DNA of 13,258 nucleotides from Thermoplasmata archaeon (GTDB taxonomy: Archaea; Thermoplasmatota; Thermoplasmata; SG8-5; JAGLSY01), in NCBI GenBank assembly GCA_023137005.1, contig JAGLQE010000019.1, positions 1 to 13,258 on the forward strand, written 5' to 3'. Numbering within the stretch: position 1 is the stretch's first letter; each line of letters starts with the position of its first letter. Under the pieces are notes generated by a model. That model saw only the letters and a program-made list of their open reading frames with translations. It did no database searches and was not told the DNA's origin. Both the position numbers and the translations under genes were made by a program. Positions 1-7,254 of the stretch are shown in pieces.

Positions 1-1
1 T

Positions 2-94
2 CACTATATGCAGAAGATCGAGGACATGCACATGATGGTGGACCATCTAGTAACCTCGCTCATCAGGGAAGAGGAGATGGATAACCTTGATTAG
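2..94 (+). CDS. Phosphoheptose isomerase (GmhA/SIS family), C-terminal 30 residues only
   Basis: This is the 3' end of a gene that starts before the window. The visible 30 residues end at a TAG at 92-94. They contain the stretch IEDMHMMVDHLVTSLI, which matches the C-terminal helix typical of GmhA-type SIS-domain isomerases (pattern I-x-[ED]-[IM]-H-x-x-V-x-H-[LI]-x-x-x-[LI]-I). GmhA converts sedoheptulose 7-phosphate to D-glycero-D-manno-heptose 7-phosphate in the cytoplasm. The next gene is a GmhB-like phosphatase that overlaps this one by 8 nt, so the two are probably co-translated, and this context supports the call. Only the last helix is visible, so another SIS-domain sugar isomerase remains possible. 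Confidence 0.6.
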   Translation, partial: HYMQKIEDMHMMVDHLVTSLIREEEMDNLD

Positions 95-578
95 GGCTGT
101 TTTTCTTGACCGAGATGGCGTGATAAACCGCCTCAATATGGGTTCCTATGTCACCAAGTGGGAGGATTTTGAATTCCTTGATGGCGTGAAGGATGCCATC
201 AAGGAACTCGCCGCCAGTGATCTCAAGATAATATTGATCACCAATCAGTCTGCCATAAACCGTGGGCTCATGACCGAGTATGAACTAGAGGTCATCCACG
301 AGCACATGTTGGATGCTATAAGGGAAGCCGGAGGAAGAATAGATTCCATCTATTTCTGCCCCCACGCGCCTCATGAGGAATGCACTTGCCGAAAACCCGA
401 GCCTGGTATGTTCGACAGGGCGATCGAATTCCATGATATTGATGTTTCCAAATCCTGGTTCATCGGGGATTTTGAGAGCGATGAGGAAGCCGCGGCCCGT
501 GTCGGATTAAAATTCAAGCTGGCCGAGGGTGACGGTGGGCTGAGAAGGGCGGTCGATGAGATACTCACCGAATCCTGA
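87..578 (+). CDS. HAD-IIIA phosphatase, D-glycero-heptose-1,7-bisphosphate phosphatase-like (GmhB family)
   Basis: The 163-residue protein has all HAD motifs: the nucleophile pair D8 and D10 in FLDRDGVIN, T52 in ITNQS, K103 in CRKPEPGM and the GDxxxD motif at D128/D132. The C-P-H ... C-T-C cluster (C91, H93, C99, C101) is the zinc site of the GmhB/histidinol-phosphatase branch. The likely reaction is removal of one phosphate from heptose 1,7-bisphosphate on the way to a nucleotide-activated heptose. The preceding GmhA-like gene makes this more likely than histidinol phosphatase. The start is TTG at 87: no in-frame ATG lies upstream, and a GAGGAG ribosome binding site (about 71-76) sits at good spacing. 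The gene overlaps its upstream neighbour by 8 nt. Length is slightly shorter than E. coli GmhB (about 190 residues). Histidinol-phosphate phosphatase is the main alternative. Confidence 0.82.
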   Translation: MIRAVFLDRDGVINRLNMGSYVTKWEDFEFLDGVKDAIKELAASDLKIILITNQSAINRGLMTEYELEVIHEHMLDAIREAGGRIDSIYFCPHAPHEECTCRKPEPGMFDRAIEFHDIDVSKSWFIGDFESDEEAAARVGLKFKLAEGDGGLRRAVDEILTES

Positions 579-590
579 AGAAATAGTTGG

Positions 591-614
591 ATGAGATGCT
601 ATCATAAGTTTTTT
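591..614 (+). terminator. Possible oligo-T terminator after the GmhB-like gene
   Basis: A run of six T (609-614) follows a weak 4-bp stem (ATGA 591-594 with TCAT 602-605). Oligo-T tracts are enough to end transcription by archaeal RNA polymerase, and this one lies 30 nt after a stop codon and before an unrelated gene. The rest of the 70-nt gap (579-648) shows no convincing TATA box. Confidence 0.35.
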
Positions 615-648
615 CTATTCTGTCTGTATTGTTCAGATGGGTTAAACC

Positions 649-3567
649 TTGGAAGAGCTAGGATTGAAAGAGCCTGAATTCACAGGCAGGGAAGAGCAAT
701 GTTCTCTATTGAAAAACAGCCTCGATAAAGCAATTGCTGGCCATGGTTCCACAATACTCATTTCCGGCGAAGCGGGTATAGGCAAAACACGAATTGTTTC
801 CGAGATCATCGGGGAGGCCGCTGACAGAGGCGCGAATATCATTCAAGGCTGGTGTCTGGCCGAGAGCCTGGAACCACTTATGCCGGTGAAGGAAGCGCTT
901 AGAGGCGCGAATATGCTCAATCTTCTATCCTACGAGCCGCCGCCAAAGGTCATCTCAGCCTATCTGATGAATGATGCTGGCCTTCTTATTTCAAAGGCCG
1001 AGCGTACGGAGACCGAGCTCGACGCTGATATTTTCGCCTCCATGCTGAAAGCCGTCGGAAACTTCGTCAATGATTCGCTAGGGATGATAGGACAGGATGA
1101 TTCCGGAGGACTGAACACCATCGGTTATGCCAATTACAAGATCATACTACAATCCAAAGGTAGGCTGACACTGGCCATTGTCATTGAAGGTGGCGAAAGT
1201 GAGTTTTTAATAGAGGATATGAGGCGAATTCTTGGAGACATCGAGGGCAAGTTCAACCCTGATATTATCGAAGCCTCTAAAGTATCCTGGCTTGACCCCA
1301 AGATATTCTGGTTCATAGATTCTGAAAAATACGAAGGCACGTTCATCGTCGACGACCCAAGGATCCGGCAGGAGAATATGTACGATGCTGTTCTGATAGG
1401 CCTCCAGCGAGTGGCCAGTACTTCGCCACTTCTCATATTCCTCGATGATATCCAATGGGCAGACCCTTCCACGCTCAATCTTTTTCACTATCTTGCAAGG
1501 AACACGAGAGAAGATAGGATACTCTTGCTGGCCACCTATCGTCCGGAGGACCTTATGGGTTCCAATGAGGGCATGCCGCATCACCTTGAACTCACGCTAC
1601 AAAATATGAGTCGAGAGTCGCTTTTCACTGATATAAGGCTAGAGCGCTTCGGCCCAGAGGACACAGCCAGTGTGATCGAGAAAGCCCTTGGAAGCTTCCA
1701 AAGGCAGGAAGATTTCACGGATAGGATCTTCACAGAGACCGAGGGTAATCCATTCTTCATTCTGGAGGTATTGAAGCTGCTAGCGGAGGAAGGCTCTCTT
1801 CTGGAAAAAGATGGGACCTGGGAGCTGAGCCAGTCAATGGATGAATTGAAGCTTCCCTCAAAGATCTATGATGTGGTCATCCGCCGTCTAAACCGTCTTT
1901 TGCGCGAACAGAAGGATATCCTGGAATGTGCCAGTGTTATTGGTGAGGAATTCGGCAGTGACGTTGTGGGAACCACACTGGACATCAATCGCATAAATCT
2001 TTTGAGGAATCTCGGTGAGATAGAGAAGGCCCACAAACTGATACATTCTGGCGACAAGAAATATTGGTTCGACCACAGCAAGATACGCGAAGTCCTGTAC
2101 AATGGCATCAATGTCGAGCTACGCAGTGAATATCACAAGATAGTGGCCGAAAGCTACCTCGAGCTTTACCGTGATCGTGAGAACGAGATAGTCGAGGAGC
2201 TGGCTCATCATTTTTTGGAATCCGGGGATCGAAGGGCCGGGAATTATCTTCTAATGGCTGGCGACAAGGCCAAGAGCAGGTATGCTAATGAAGAGGCAAT
2301 TCGTTTTTACACCAGTGCCGAAACGATGCTGGATGACGTGGAAAAGCTTCTGAGACTTCATGAAAATCTGGGCGATGTTCGTGTATTGATGGGCGAATGC
2401 GAGGGGGCCATAGAGAGCTTCAGGAAGGCGCGTGAACTCACGGATGATATCAAGATCACGGCTGGACTCATATTCAAGACAGCCGAGGCTCTGGAGAAGA
2501 ACAGCAATTATGAGCTGAGCCGAAAGGAGGCCGAAATAGGTTTGAACATGCTTGGAGATACTCATGGGCCAGATAGATGCAAGCTTCTCACCATCATGAG
2601 CTGGACGCGCATGAGAGTTGGTGAATTCGATGAGGCCATGAAGATACTCGAACAGGCACTGAATATCTCTGCAGAGGGTAATACCATGGAGGTTGGTTTG
2701 GTCCACCACACCACTGGCATGGTTCATTGGTTCAGAGGTGATTATCCTAATGCACTGGCCAATTATGAGAAGGCTCTGAAGATCCGCGAGGAGATAGGTG
2801 ATGTCAAAGGAAGGATCAACACCATCAACAATATCGGTGTCGTGTACATGGAGACCGGCCGTCTGGAAGAAGCACGGGATTATTTCTGTCAGGGCGTGGA
2901 GTACGAGGAGCGCATCAGAAATAAATCAGGACTGGCATCAGCTCTGGACAATATCGGCAATTCCTATCACACAAGCGGAGATTTCGATAAGGCATTGGAT
3001 TATCATCTCCGAGGTCTGGAGCTTTATAAACAGGCAGGTGACAGGAACGGCATCGCCTGGGCGCTCAGTAGCCTTGGATATATTTATCCCGATATTGATC
3101 AGATAGAGAAAGGTATCCAATGCCATCTGGACAGTGTCGAAATATGCCGGGAGATCGGTGATAAACAGATCCTGGTCTACAATTTGAGCGGGCTCGGAGA
3201 ATCTCATTATAAAGCCCGAAGATTTGAGGAGGCCCACGAATGGATAGACGAAGCTCTAGCCTTGTCGAAGGAGATCGGGGCCAAAAGGGAAGAGGGTTTT
3301 TCTCATTTCATAAGGGCCATTATCTTCCGGGATGAAGGCAAGTTAGACTGTATGAAAGGTGAATTCGATATCGCGAAAGAGATCCTCTCCGAGGTCGGTG
3401 ACATGAATCTACTGACCATTCTGGATTTTGAATATGGTATCTATCTGAAAATGACCGGAAACCTCTCGATGGCCAGAGAAATTCTGATCAAGGCAAAAGA
3501 GGCTTTCGAGTCCACGGGAATGAAAGGGTGGGTGACCAATACCGAAAAGGCCCTGGAAGAGCTTTAG
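649..3567 (+). CDS. AAA/STAND-type signalling ATPase with inserted roadblock-like domain and C-terminal TPR array
   Basis: The protein has 972 residues if translation starts at TTG 649; a second in-frame TTG at 664 is possible, the upstream ATG at 636 is followed at once by a stop, and no strong ribosome binding site is visible. Residues 12-70 carry an ORC/AAA_16-like N-terminus with Walker A (GEAGIGKT, 40-47). Walker B with the DDxxWAD signature (LLIFLDDIQWAD) is at 261-272, and LLLATYRPED follows at 292-301. Between them, about residues 100-205 form an extra alpha/beta domain (IDxD-like ADIFASMLKAV, YKIILQSKGRLTLAIVIEG) resembling profilin-fold roadblock/LC7-type sensors. Residues 370-510 look like the helical/winged-helix part of MalT-like NTPases. 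From about 520 to 970 there are TPR-type repeats, clearest at 655-880. There is no signal peptide, membrane segment or DNA-binding output domain, so it is probably a cytoplasmic sensor or scaffold. The ligand is unknown. Confidence 0.8.
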   Translation: MEELGLKEPEFTGREEQCSLLKNSLDKAIAGHGSTILISGEAGIGKTRIVSEIIGEAADRGANIIQGWCLAESLEPLMPVKEALRGANMLNLLSYEPPPKVISAYLMNDAGLLISKAERTETELDADIFASMLKAVGNFVNDSLGMIGQDDSGGLNTIGYANYKIILQSKGRLTLAIVIEGGESEFLIEDMRRILGDIEGKFNPDIIEASKVSWLDPKIFWFIDSEKYEGTFIVDDPRIRQENMYDAVLIGLQRVASTSPLLIFLDDIQWADPSTLNLFHYLARNTREDRILLLATYRPEDLMGSNEGMPHHLELTLQNMSRESLFTDIRLERFGPEDTASVIEKALGSFQRQEDFTDRIFTETEGNPFFILEVLKLLAEEGSLLEKDGTWELSQSMDELKLPSKIYDVVIRRLNRLLREQKDILECASVIGEEFGSDVVGTTLDINRINLLRNLGEIEKAHKLIHSGDKKYWFDHSKIREVLYNGINVELRSEYHKIVAESYLELYRDRENEIVEELAHHFLESGDRRAGNYLLMAGDKAKSRYANEEAIRFYTSAETMLDDVEKLLRLHENLGDVRVLMGECEGAIESFRKARELTDDIKITAGLIFKTAEALEKNSNYELSRKEAEIGLNMLGDTHGPDRCKLLTIMSWTRMRVGEFDEAMKILEQALNISAEGNTMEVGLVHHTTGMVHWFRGDYPNALANYEKALKIREEIGDVKGRINTINNIGVVYMETGRLEEARDYFCQGVEYEERIRNKSGLASALDNIGNSYHTSGDFDKALDYHLRGLELYKQAGDRNGIAWALSSLGYIYPDIDQIEKGIQCHLDSVEICREIGDKQILVYNLSGLGESHYKARRFEEAHEWIDEALALSKEIGAKREEGFSHFIRAIIFRDEGKLDCMKGEFDIAKEILSEVGDMNLLTILDFEYGIYLKMTGNLSMAREILIKAKEAFESTGMKGWVTNTEKALEEL

Positions 3568-3620
3568 TGTAATGGAGTATAAGGTAATTTTATCAGTATC
3601 TGGCAACTCATCGACCACGA

Positions 3621-3630
3621 CTTTATATAT
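3621..3630 (+). promoter_or_regulatory. TATA box for the tRNA-gatED unit
   Basis: The sequence CTTTATATAT matches a strong archaeal TATA box and stands out in a 239-nt gap (3568-3806) between the NTPase gene and gatE. The expected start of transcription, about 25 nt downstream, falls near 3648-3655. That is just before the mini-tRNA element at 3663, the tRNA-like gene at 3709 and gatE at 3807, so one transcript could cover all of them. The purine-rich BRE expected just upstream is weak (CCACGA). The stretch between 3568 and 3620 shows no gene. Confidence 0.65.
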
Positions 3631-3662
3631 CGAAACCAGTATTTCGGGCTCAATTCAAAATA

Positions 3663-3686
3663 GCCCTGTAGTGCTGCTCCAGGGCA
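3663..3686 (+). pseudogene. Truncated tRNA copy or tRNA-end hairpin upstream of the tRNA-like gene
   Basis: These 24 nt reproduce the first 11 nt of the tRNA-like gene (GCCCTGTAGTG) joined directly to a version of its last 13 nt (CTGCTCCAGGGCA against CTGTTCAGGGCA). The middle 46 or so nt (D loop, anticodon arm, T loop) are missing. Upstream identity also reaches into the flank: the 15-mer AATAGCCCTGTAGTG occurs at 3659-3673 and again at 3705-3719. The two ends pair perfectly over 6 bp (GCCCTG/CAGGGC), leaving an 11-nt loop. It is best read as a tandem duplicate of the tRNA with an internal deletion. It lies between the promoter and the tRNA and would be transcribed. Confidence 0.6.
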
Positions 3687-3708
3687 AAATAAGAAAACAA
3701 TCACAATA

Positions 3709-3778
3709 GCCCTGTAGTGTAGAGGTTAGCACAGAAGGTCTTGCACCTTCAGGCAGCAGTTCGATTCTGTTCAGGGCA
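3709..3778 (+). tRNA. tRNA-like gene, apparent tRNA-Gln (anticodon UUG), structurally atypical
   Basis: The 70 nt fold as a cloverleaf. The acceptor is GCCCTG/CAGGGC, the D stem GTGT/GCAC with a GG-containing loop, the anticodon stem GAAGG/CCTTC (3734-3738, 3746-3750), and the T stem AGCAG/CTGTT around a TTCGATT loop. The discriminator base is A at 3778 and CCA is not encoded. With a 7-nt anticodon loop (TCTTGCA) the anticodon is TTG at 3741-3743, glutamine. Three things are odd. The acceptor has only 6 pairs (a seventh would be T-T). Position 33 is C instead of the near-universal U. Position 37 is C instead of a purine. It may be a real but unusual tRNA, a decayed one, or a tRNA-shaped leader element. 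The gatE gene follows 28 nt later. Confidence 0.6.
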
Positions 3779-3806
3779 ATCAACCAACAAGCAAAAAGTG
3801 AGGAAA

Positions 3807-5630
3807 ATGATCGACCCAGACAATATCGACTACCAGAAAATGGGCTTCAAGGCGGGCCTCGAGATACATCATCAGCTCAAGTCCAAGCGCAAGCTGTTCT
3901 GCCATTGTCCAGCCGATCTGGATGCCGATCTTCAGAAGCATCCTCAATTCACCTTCCACAGGCGCTTCAGGGCAGTGATGGGAGAGATGGGGGATTTCGA
4001 TCCAGGTATGCTGGTCGAGGTGGAGAAGGGATATCTGGTCATCTATCATGGCAATGACGACCATGTGTGCACGTACGAAATGGATGAGACACCTCCTTTC
4101 TGGCTGGATATGGAATCCGTGGACAGCGGCTATCATCTGGCAGCTCTGTTCAATTGTACATCCCCGTCCGAGGAGGTGGTGATCAATCGCAAGCAGTACC
4201 TGGATGGCTCGATAACCACAGGCTTCCAGCGAACCATGATCATCGCGAGGGACGGCCATATTGAACTGAGATCTGGAAAGAAGGTCAAGATCACCAATAT
4301 ATTGATCGAGGAGGACTCGGCCAGGAAGATCAAGACCGAGGACAATGGTCGAACTGTTTATTACAATCTAGACCGGCTGGGTGTGCCGCTTACTGAAATA
4401 ATCACCGACCACCTGGATGTGGATGACCCCGAGACCCTGGTGGAGACTGCCAGAATGATAGGTCTCAACCTCAGAACCACAATACTGGCCAAGCGTGGTA
4501 TCGGAGTGGCAAGGCAGGATGTCAATATCTCCATAACCGGTGGGGATCGAGCTGAATTGAAAGGTGTCCAGGATCTGGGATTGCTTCCCAAGTACTGTGC
4601 TCATGAGGTCTGCAGGCAACAGGCTCTCATCGATATCCAAATACAGTTAGCCAGTTCACAGTTGGAGAAAGAGAAGTTCCAGCACACTTACATTGATATC
4701 AGCCACCTCTTCGATGATCTGGGAGAGGGAGAGAAAGCATACTGCATCCGGCTTCCGGGCTTTGAGGAATATCTGAACACCGAGATCCAACCAGGCAAGG
4801 ACTTTGGTTTTGAAATATTTGAAAAATGCAATCTGATCACCGGAATTCACTATTACAATATGTTCCACTCGGGAGAGGCCAGTGAGAATTCAGTGCTGAA
4901 TAGAAGGGGCACCAAGGACCTGCTGATCACTCAGGGAAAGGACAATGAGATAAGGGAAGTTCTATCTCTGGAACCAGGTGATGGATATATCGCAGCCATG
5001 GGTCCCGAAAAACCAGTCCTTCACACTATGAAGATATCCATAGAAAGGTGCAAGCAGGCCTTCGATGGCGTGCCACAGGAGACCCGCCGGGTATTGCACA
5101 GTGGCAATAATGAGTTCCTACGAGTTATTCACGGAAAAGGAAGACTCTACCCGGATACTGACACACCACCGGAACCCTACCCCATGGAGAAGTTCGAGGT
5201 CGTCAAGAAGAAGATCGCACCCAGGCCCATGGAACTATTCAGAAAATATGAGGCAGTAGGATTATCATTTACTAATTTGGAGCTTTTAATAAGGGATGAG
5301 AAGGTCCCCATATTTCAGAAACTGGTCGATGAGATCAAAGCCCCTGTTTCCCTGGCAGTTCAACTGACCATTGAAATTCCCCGATGGCTGAGAAGAAAGG
5401 GCAAGGATCCAGAAGGCATTTCCCACTTCACCACCATAAGCATTGCTGGAAATATCATGTCCAATAAGATCCCGAGAAAACACCTCCGGCCAATGATGAA
5501 GGAACTTTGCATGGCTTCCAAAGAAAATCATGATAAGATAATTGCCAAATGGATATGCCATAACAATGAAAAGGACAAGGAGAACAAACCATCAGATCAA
5601 TGGCCGACCAATGGAGGATGCTGTAGATGA
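3807..5630 (+). CDS. gatE: Glu-tRNA(Gln) amidotransferase subunit E
   Basis: GatE is the tRNA-binding kinase/transamidase subunit of the archaeal GatDE complex. It phosphorylates Glu on Glu-tRNA(Gln) and uses ammonia from GatD to form Gln-tRNA(Gln). The 607-residue protein shows the GatB/GatE cradle motifs GLEIHHQL (17-24), YLDGSITTGFQRT (131-143), IEEDSARK (167-174), DRLGVPLTEI (189-198), RQDVNISI (236-243) and ELKGVQ (250-255). A region of about 115 residues after 300 fits the AspRS-like insertion that separates GatE from bacterial GatB, and the last 130 residues fit the helical/YqeY-like tail. I chose ATG 3807, preceded by GTGAGG, because the longer frame would run into the tRNA-like gene and the family starts close to GLEIH. 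A GTG at 3798 is an alternative. The length is close to the family norm. It overlaps gatD by 4 nt. Confidence 0.97.
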   Translation: MIDPDNIDYQKMGFKAGLEIHHQLKSKRKLFCHCPADLDADLQKHPQFTFHRRFRAVMGEMGDFDPGMLVEVEKGYLVIYHGNDDHVCTYEMDETPPFWLDMESVDSGYHLAALFNCTSPSEEVVINRKQYLDGSITTGFQRTMIIARDGHIELRSGKKVKITNILIEEDSARKIKTEDNGRTVYYNLDRLGVPLTEIITDHLDVDDPETLVETARMIGLNLRTTILAKRGIGVARQDVNISITGGDRAELKGVQDLGLLPKYCAHEVCRQQALIDIQIQLASSQLEKEKFQHTYIDISHLFDDLGEGEKAYCIRLPGFEEYLNTEIQPGKDFGFEIFEKCNLITGIHYYNMFHSGEASENSVLNRRGTKDLLITQGKDNEIREVLSLEPGDGYIAAMGPEKPVLHTMKISIERCKQAFDGVPQETRRVLHSGNNEFLRVIHGKGRLYPDTDTPPEPYPMEKFEVVKKKIAPRPMELFRKYEAVGLSFTNLELLIRDEKVPIFQKLVDEIKAPVSLAVQLTIEIPRWLRRKGKDPEGISHFTTISIAGNIMSNKIPRKHLRPMMKELCMASKENHDKIIAKWICHNNEKDKENKPSDQWPTNGGCCR

Positions 5631-7030
5631 GTGAAGAATACCAGCCCCCGGACGGCTACCGAGGACCATTACTGGACCGCCTTGTTCAGGAGAAGATAAG
5701 GACCTGGTCCGTCATACGTGTGAAGAAGACGGATGGTTCCCATTATGAAGGTGTACTCCTCCCAAGATCAGTTCACACATCTGATGATTATATCTCAATG
5801 AAGGTGGATACTGGCTACAATATCGGGATCCAATTACCAGAGGATGCCGCCATTGAAGAGATAGGCTACAACCCTGGGGCTTATGAGATACCCGAGAAGG
5901 TGGTCCCAATAAATCCCGACCTGCCGAATGTCACCCTACTGGGTACGGGAGGGACAGTGGCCAGCCGATTGGATTACCGAACAGGAGCTGTATTGCCGGC
6001 CTTCACTCCATCCGAGCTCTTCTCGGCAGTTCCCGAGTTGATCGATATCTGCAACCTCACCCCCAAGACACTTTATAAGATACTTTCAGAGAACTTCTGC
6101 CCAGAATACTGGATAAAGACCGCTGAGGCAGTGGCCAAAGAAATAGAAGGCGGAGCTGATGGTGTGATAATCGGTCACGGCACCGACACCATGGGATACT
6201 CTGGCTCGGCATTATCATACTTCTTCCAGAACCTGCCAGTTCCAGTGGTCATCGTGGGCTCACAGAGAAGCAGTGACCGCCCATCCAGTGATGGCCCCAT
6301 AAATATGATGAACGCCACCACCCTGGCTGCCTACGGCGACCTGGCAGAGGTAGTTGTCGTCATGCACGGGACCACCAGTGACAATTATGACCTTATTCAC
6401 AGGGCCACCCGTGTTCGTAAAATGCACAGTGCCAGACGCGATACTTTCAGGACCATCAGTGATATTCCCCTTGGCCAGATCCGAGATAGAGAAATAAATT
6501 TCTTCAAGAAAGATGTACGCCCTCGTAGCCCGAGGGAGGACTTCCACCTGGACACCAAGATGGATGAGCGGGTGACCATGCTGTACTTCTATCCCGGAAT
6601 GGAGGCGGATGTCATGCACGCGGTCATCGACAAGGGCTATCATGGAATAGTCATGATCGGTACCGGACTCGGCCACGTGGGAAAGCCCATGTACGAGGCA
6701 TTGGATCGGGCACAGGAAGAGGAAATTCCCGTCGTGATAGTCGTTCAGCCCATGTTCGGATTCTCCCACTTGCGGGTGTACGAGACTGGCCGTGACATGC
6801 TGGCCCGAGGCGTGATCGAGGGCAAGAACCTGCTCCCCGAGGCCGCCCTGCCAAAACTGATGTGGGCCCTTGGACACACAAAGGATGTCAAAGAGGTCGA
6901 GAAGATAATGCAGACCAGTATCTCGGGAGACATAACCAACCGTGAGCCATACAGTGGATTTTCCATATTCCAGGGCGGGGTACCAGACTTCTATGATAAT
7001 TATCGGAATGTGGATAGGATAAACAAATAG
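5627..7030 (+). CDS. gatD: Glu-tRNA(Gln) amidotransferase subunit D (asparaginase-like)
   Basis: GatD releases ammonia from an amide donor and passes it to GatE. The 467-residue protein has an N-terminal GatD-type small domain (about 1-90), then a type I L-asparaginase fold starting at TLLGTGGTVAS. Catalytic residues of the family are all present: T110 in GTGGT, T186/D187 in GHGTDT and K265 in VRKMHSAR. The ATG at 5627 overlaps the gatE stop (ATGA), and GGAGGA at 5613-5618 serves as ribosome binding site, so the two subunits are translationally coupled. The N-terminal domain and the gatE neighbour rule out a stand-alone asparaginase. It is slightly longer than well-studied homologues (about 435-440 residues), mainly at the ends. 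Confidence 0.97.
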   Translation: MSEEYQPPDGYRGPLLDRLVQEKIRTWSVIRVKKTDGSHYEGVLLPRSVHTSDDYISMKVDTGYNIGIQLPEDAAIEEIGYNPGAYEIPEKVVPINPDLPNVTLLGTGGTVASRLDYRTGAVLPAFTPSELFSAVPELIDICNLTPKTLYKILSENFCPEYWIKTAEAVAKEIEGGADGVIIGHGTDTMGYSGSALSYFFQNLPVPVVIVGSQRSSDRPSSDGPINMMNATTLAAYGDLAEVVVVMHGTTSDNYDLIHRATRVRKMHSARRDTFRTISDIPLGQIRDREINFFKKDVRPRSPREDFHLDTKMDERVTMLYFYPGMEADVMHAVIDKGYHGIVMIGTGLGHVGKPMYEALDRAQEEEIPVVIVVQPMFGFSHLRVYETGRDMLARGVIEGKNLLPEAALPKLMWALGHTKDVKEVEKIMQTSISGDITNREPYSGFSIFQGGVPDFYDNYRNVDRINK

Positions 7031-7094
7031 GTCTGCGATTCCGCGCATAACTGCTAATTCATACATCCCCTTTATCCAAACTTGCTATATTTTC

Positions 7095-7146
7095 ATGTAT
7101 ATTTTCCTTAAATCAATCATTAACCAGTTATTGAAAATATATACAT
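7095..7146 (+). promoter_or_regulatory. Promoter region of the nuo operon with imperfect inverted repeat
   Basis: A TATA box (TATATA, 7138-7143) is preceded by a purine-rich BRE-like stretch (TGAAAA, 7132-7137). Transcription would start near 7165-7170, about 85-90 nt before nuoH. The box lies in AAAATATATACAT (7134-7146), which is an imperfect inverted copy of ATGTATATTTT at 7095-7105. This could be an operator, a second reverse-facing TATA-like element, or chance in AT-rich DNA. The oligo-T stretches at 7090-7106 may also end gatD transcription. Confidence 0.55.
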
Positions 7147-7169
7147 TTCATTAACTATACGATACAAAC

Positions 7170-7229
7170 CTTGATATGGGTGTTTTCATATCGGGACACG
7201 CGCATCCCTGTATATCTGGGAAGTGTGCG
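7170..7229 (+). promoter_or_regulatory. Structured 5' leader of the nuo operon: two tandem hairpins
   Basis: Hairpin 1 pairs 7170-7178 with 7187-7195. Its core is a perfect GATATG/CATATC, extended by two G-U pairs and one C-G pair, with an 8-nt loop. Hairpin 2 pairs 7199-7208 with 7218-7229: CGCGCA with TGTGCG and TCCC with GGGA, with a 2-nt AG bulge and a 9-nt loop. Both sit between the predicted transcription start and the nuoH ribosome binding site (GGAGG, 7243-7247), which is left unpaired. I do not recognise a known riboswitch class. The stems were found by eye and were not energy-scored. Confidence 0.4.
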
Positions 7230-7254
7230 ACTGAGAGAGAATGGAGGAACCATC

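Noticed and set aside
3631..3646. Small hairpin CGAAA/TTTCG just after the TATA box
   Set aside because: Only 5 bp, mostly A-T, and largely before the expected transcription start; likely chance.
3739..3745. Reading the tRNA-like anticodon as TGC (Ala), which would restore U33 and A37
   Set aside because: It needs the loop shifted by one base, breaking the perfect GAAGG/CCTTC stem, and the acceptor has no G3-U70 pair expected for tRNA-Ala.
3741..3806. Upstream extension of gatE from a TTG inside the tRNA-like gene (22 extra codons)
   Set aside because: It overlaps the tRNA anticodon and T arms and encodes residues with no GatE similarity; ATG 3807 gives the normal GatE start.
6260..7066. 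Long antisense open frame (268 codons) opposite gatD
   Set aside because: It is a shadow of gatD codon usage: no recognisable domain, odd composition, no ribosome binding site, and gatD is certain.
7171..7254. 28-codon N-terminal extension of nuoH
   Set aside because: No similarity to NuoH, and ATG 7255 has GGAGG at ideal spacing; the stretch is better explained as a structured leader.
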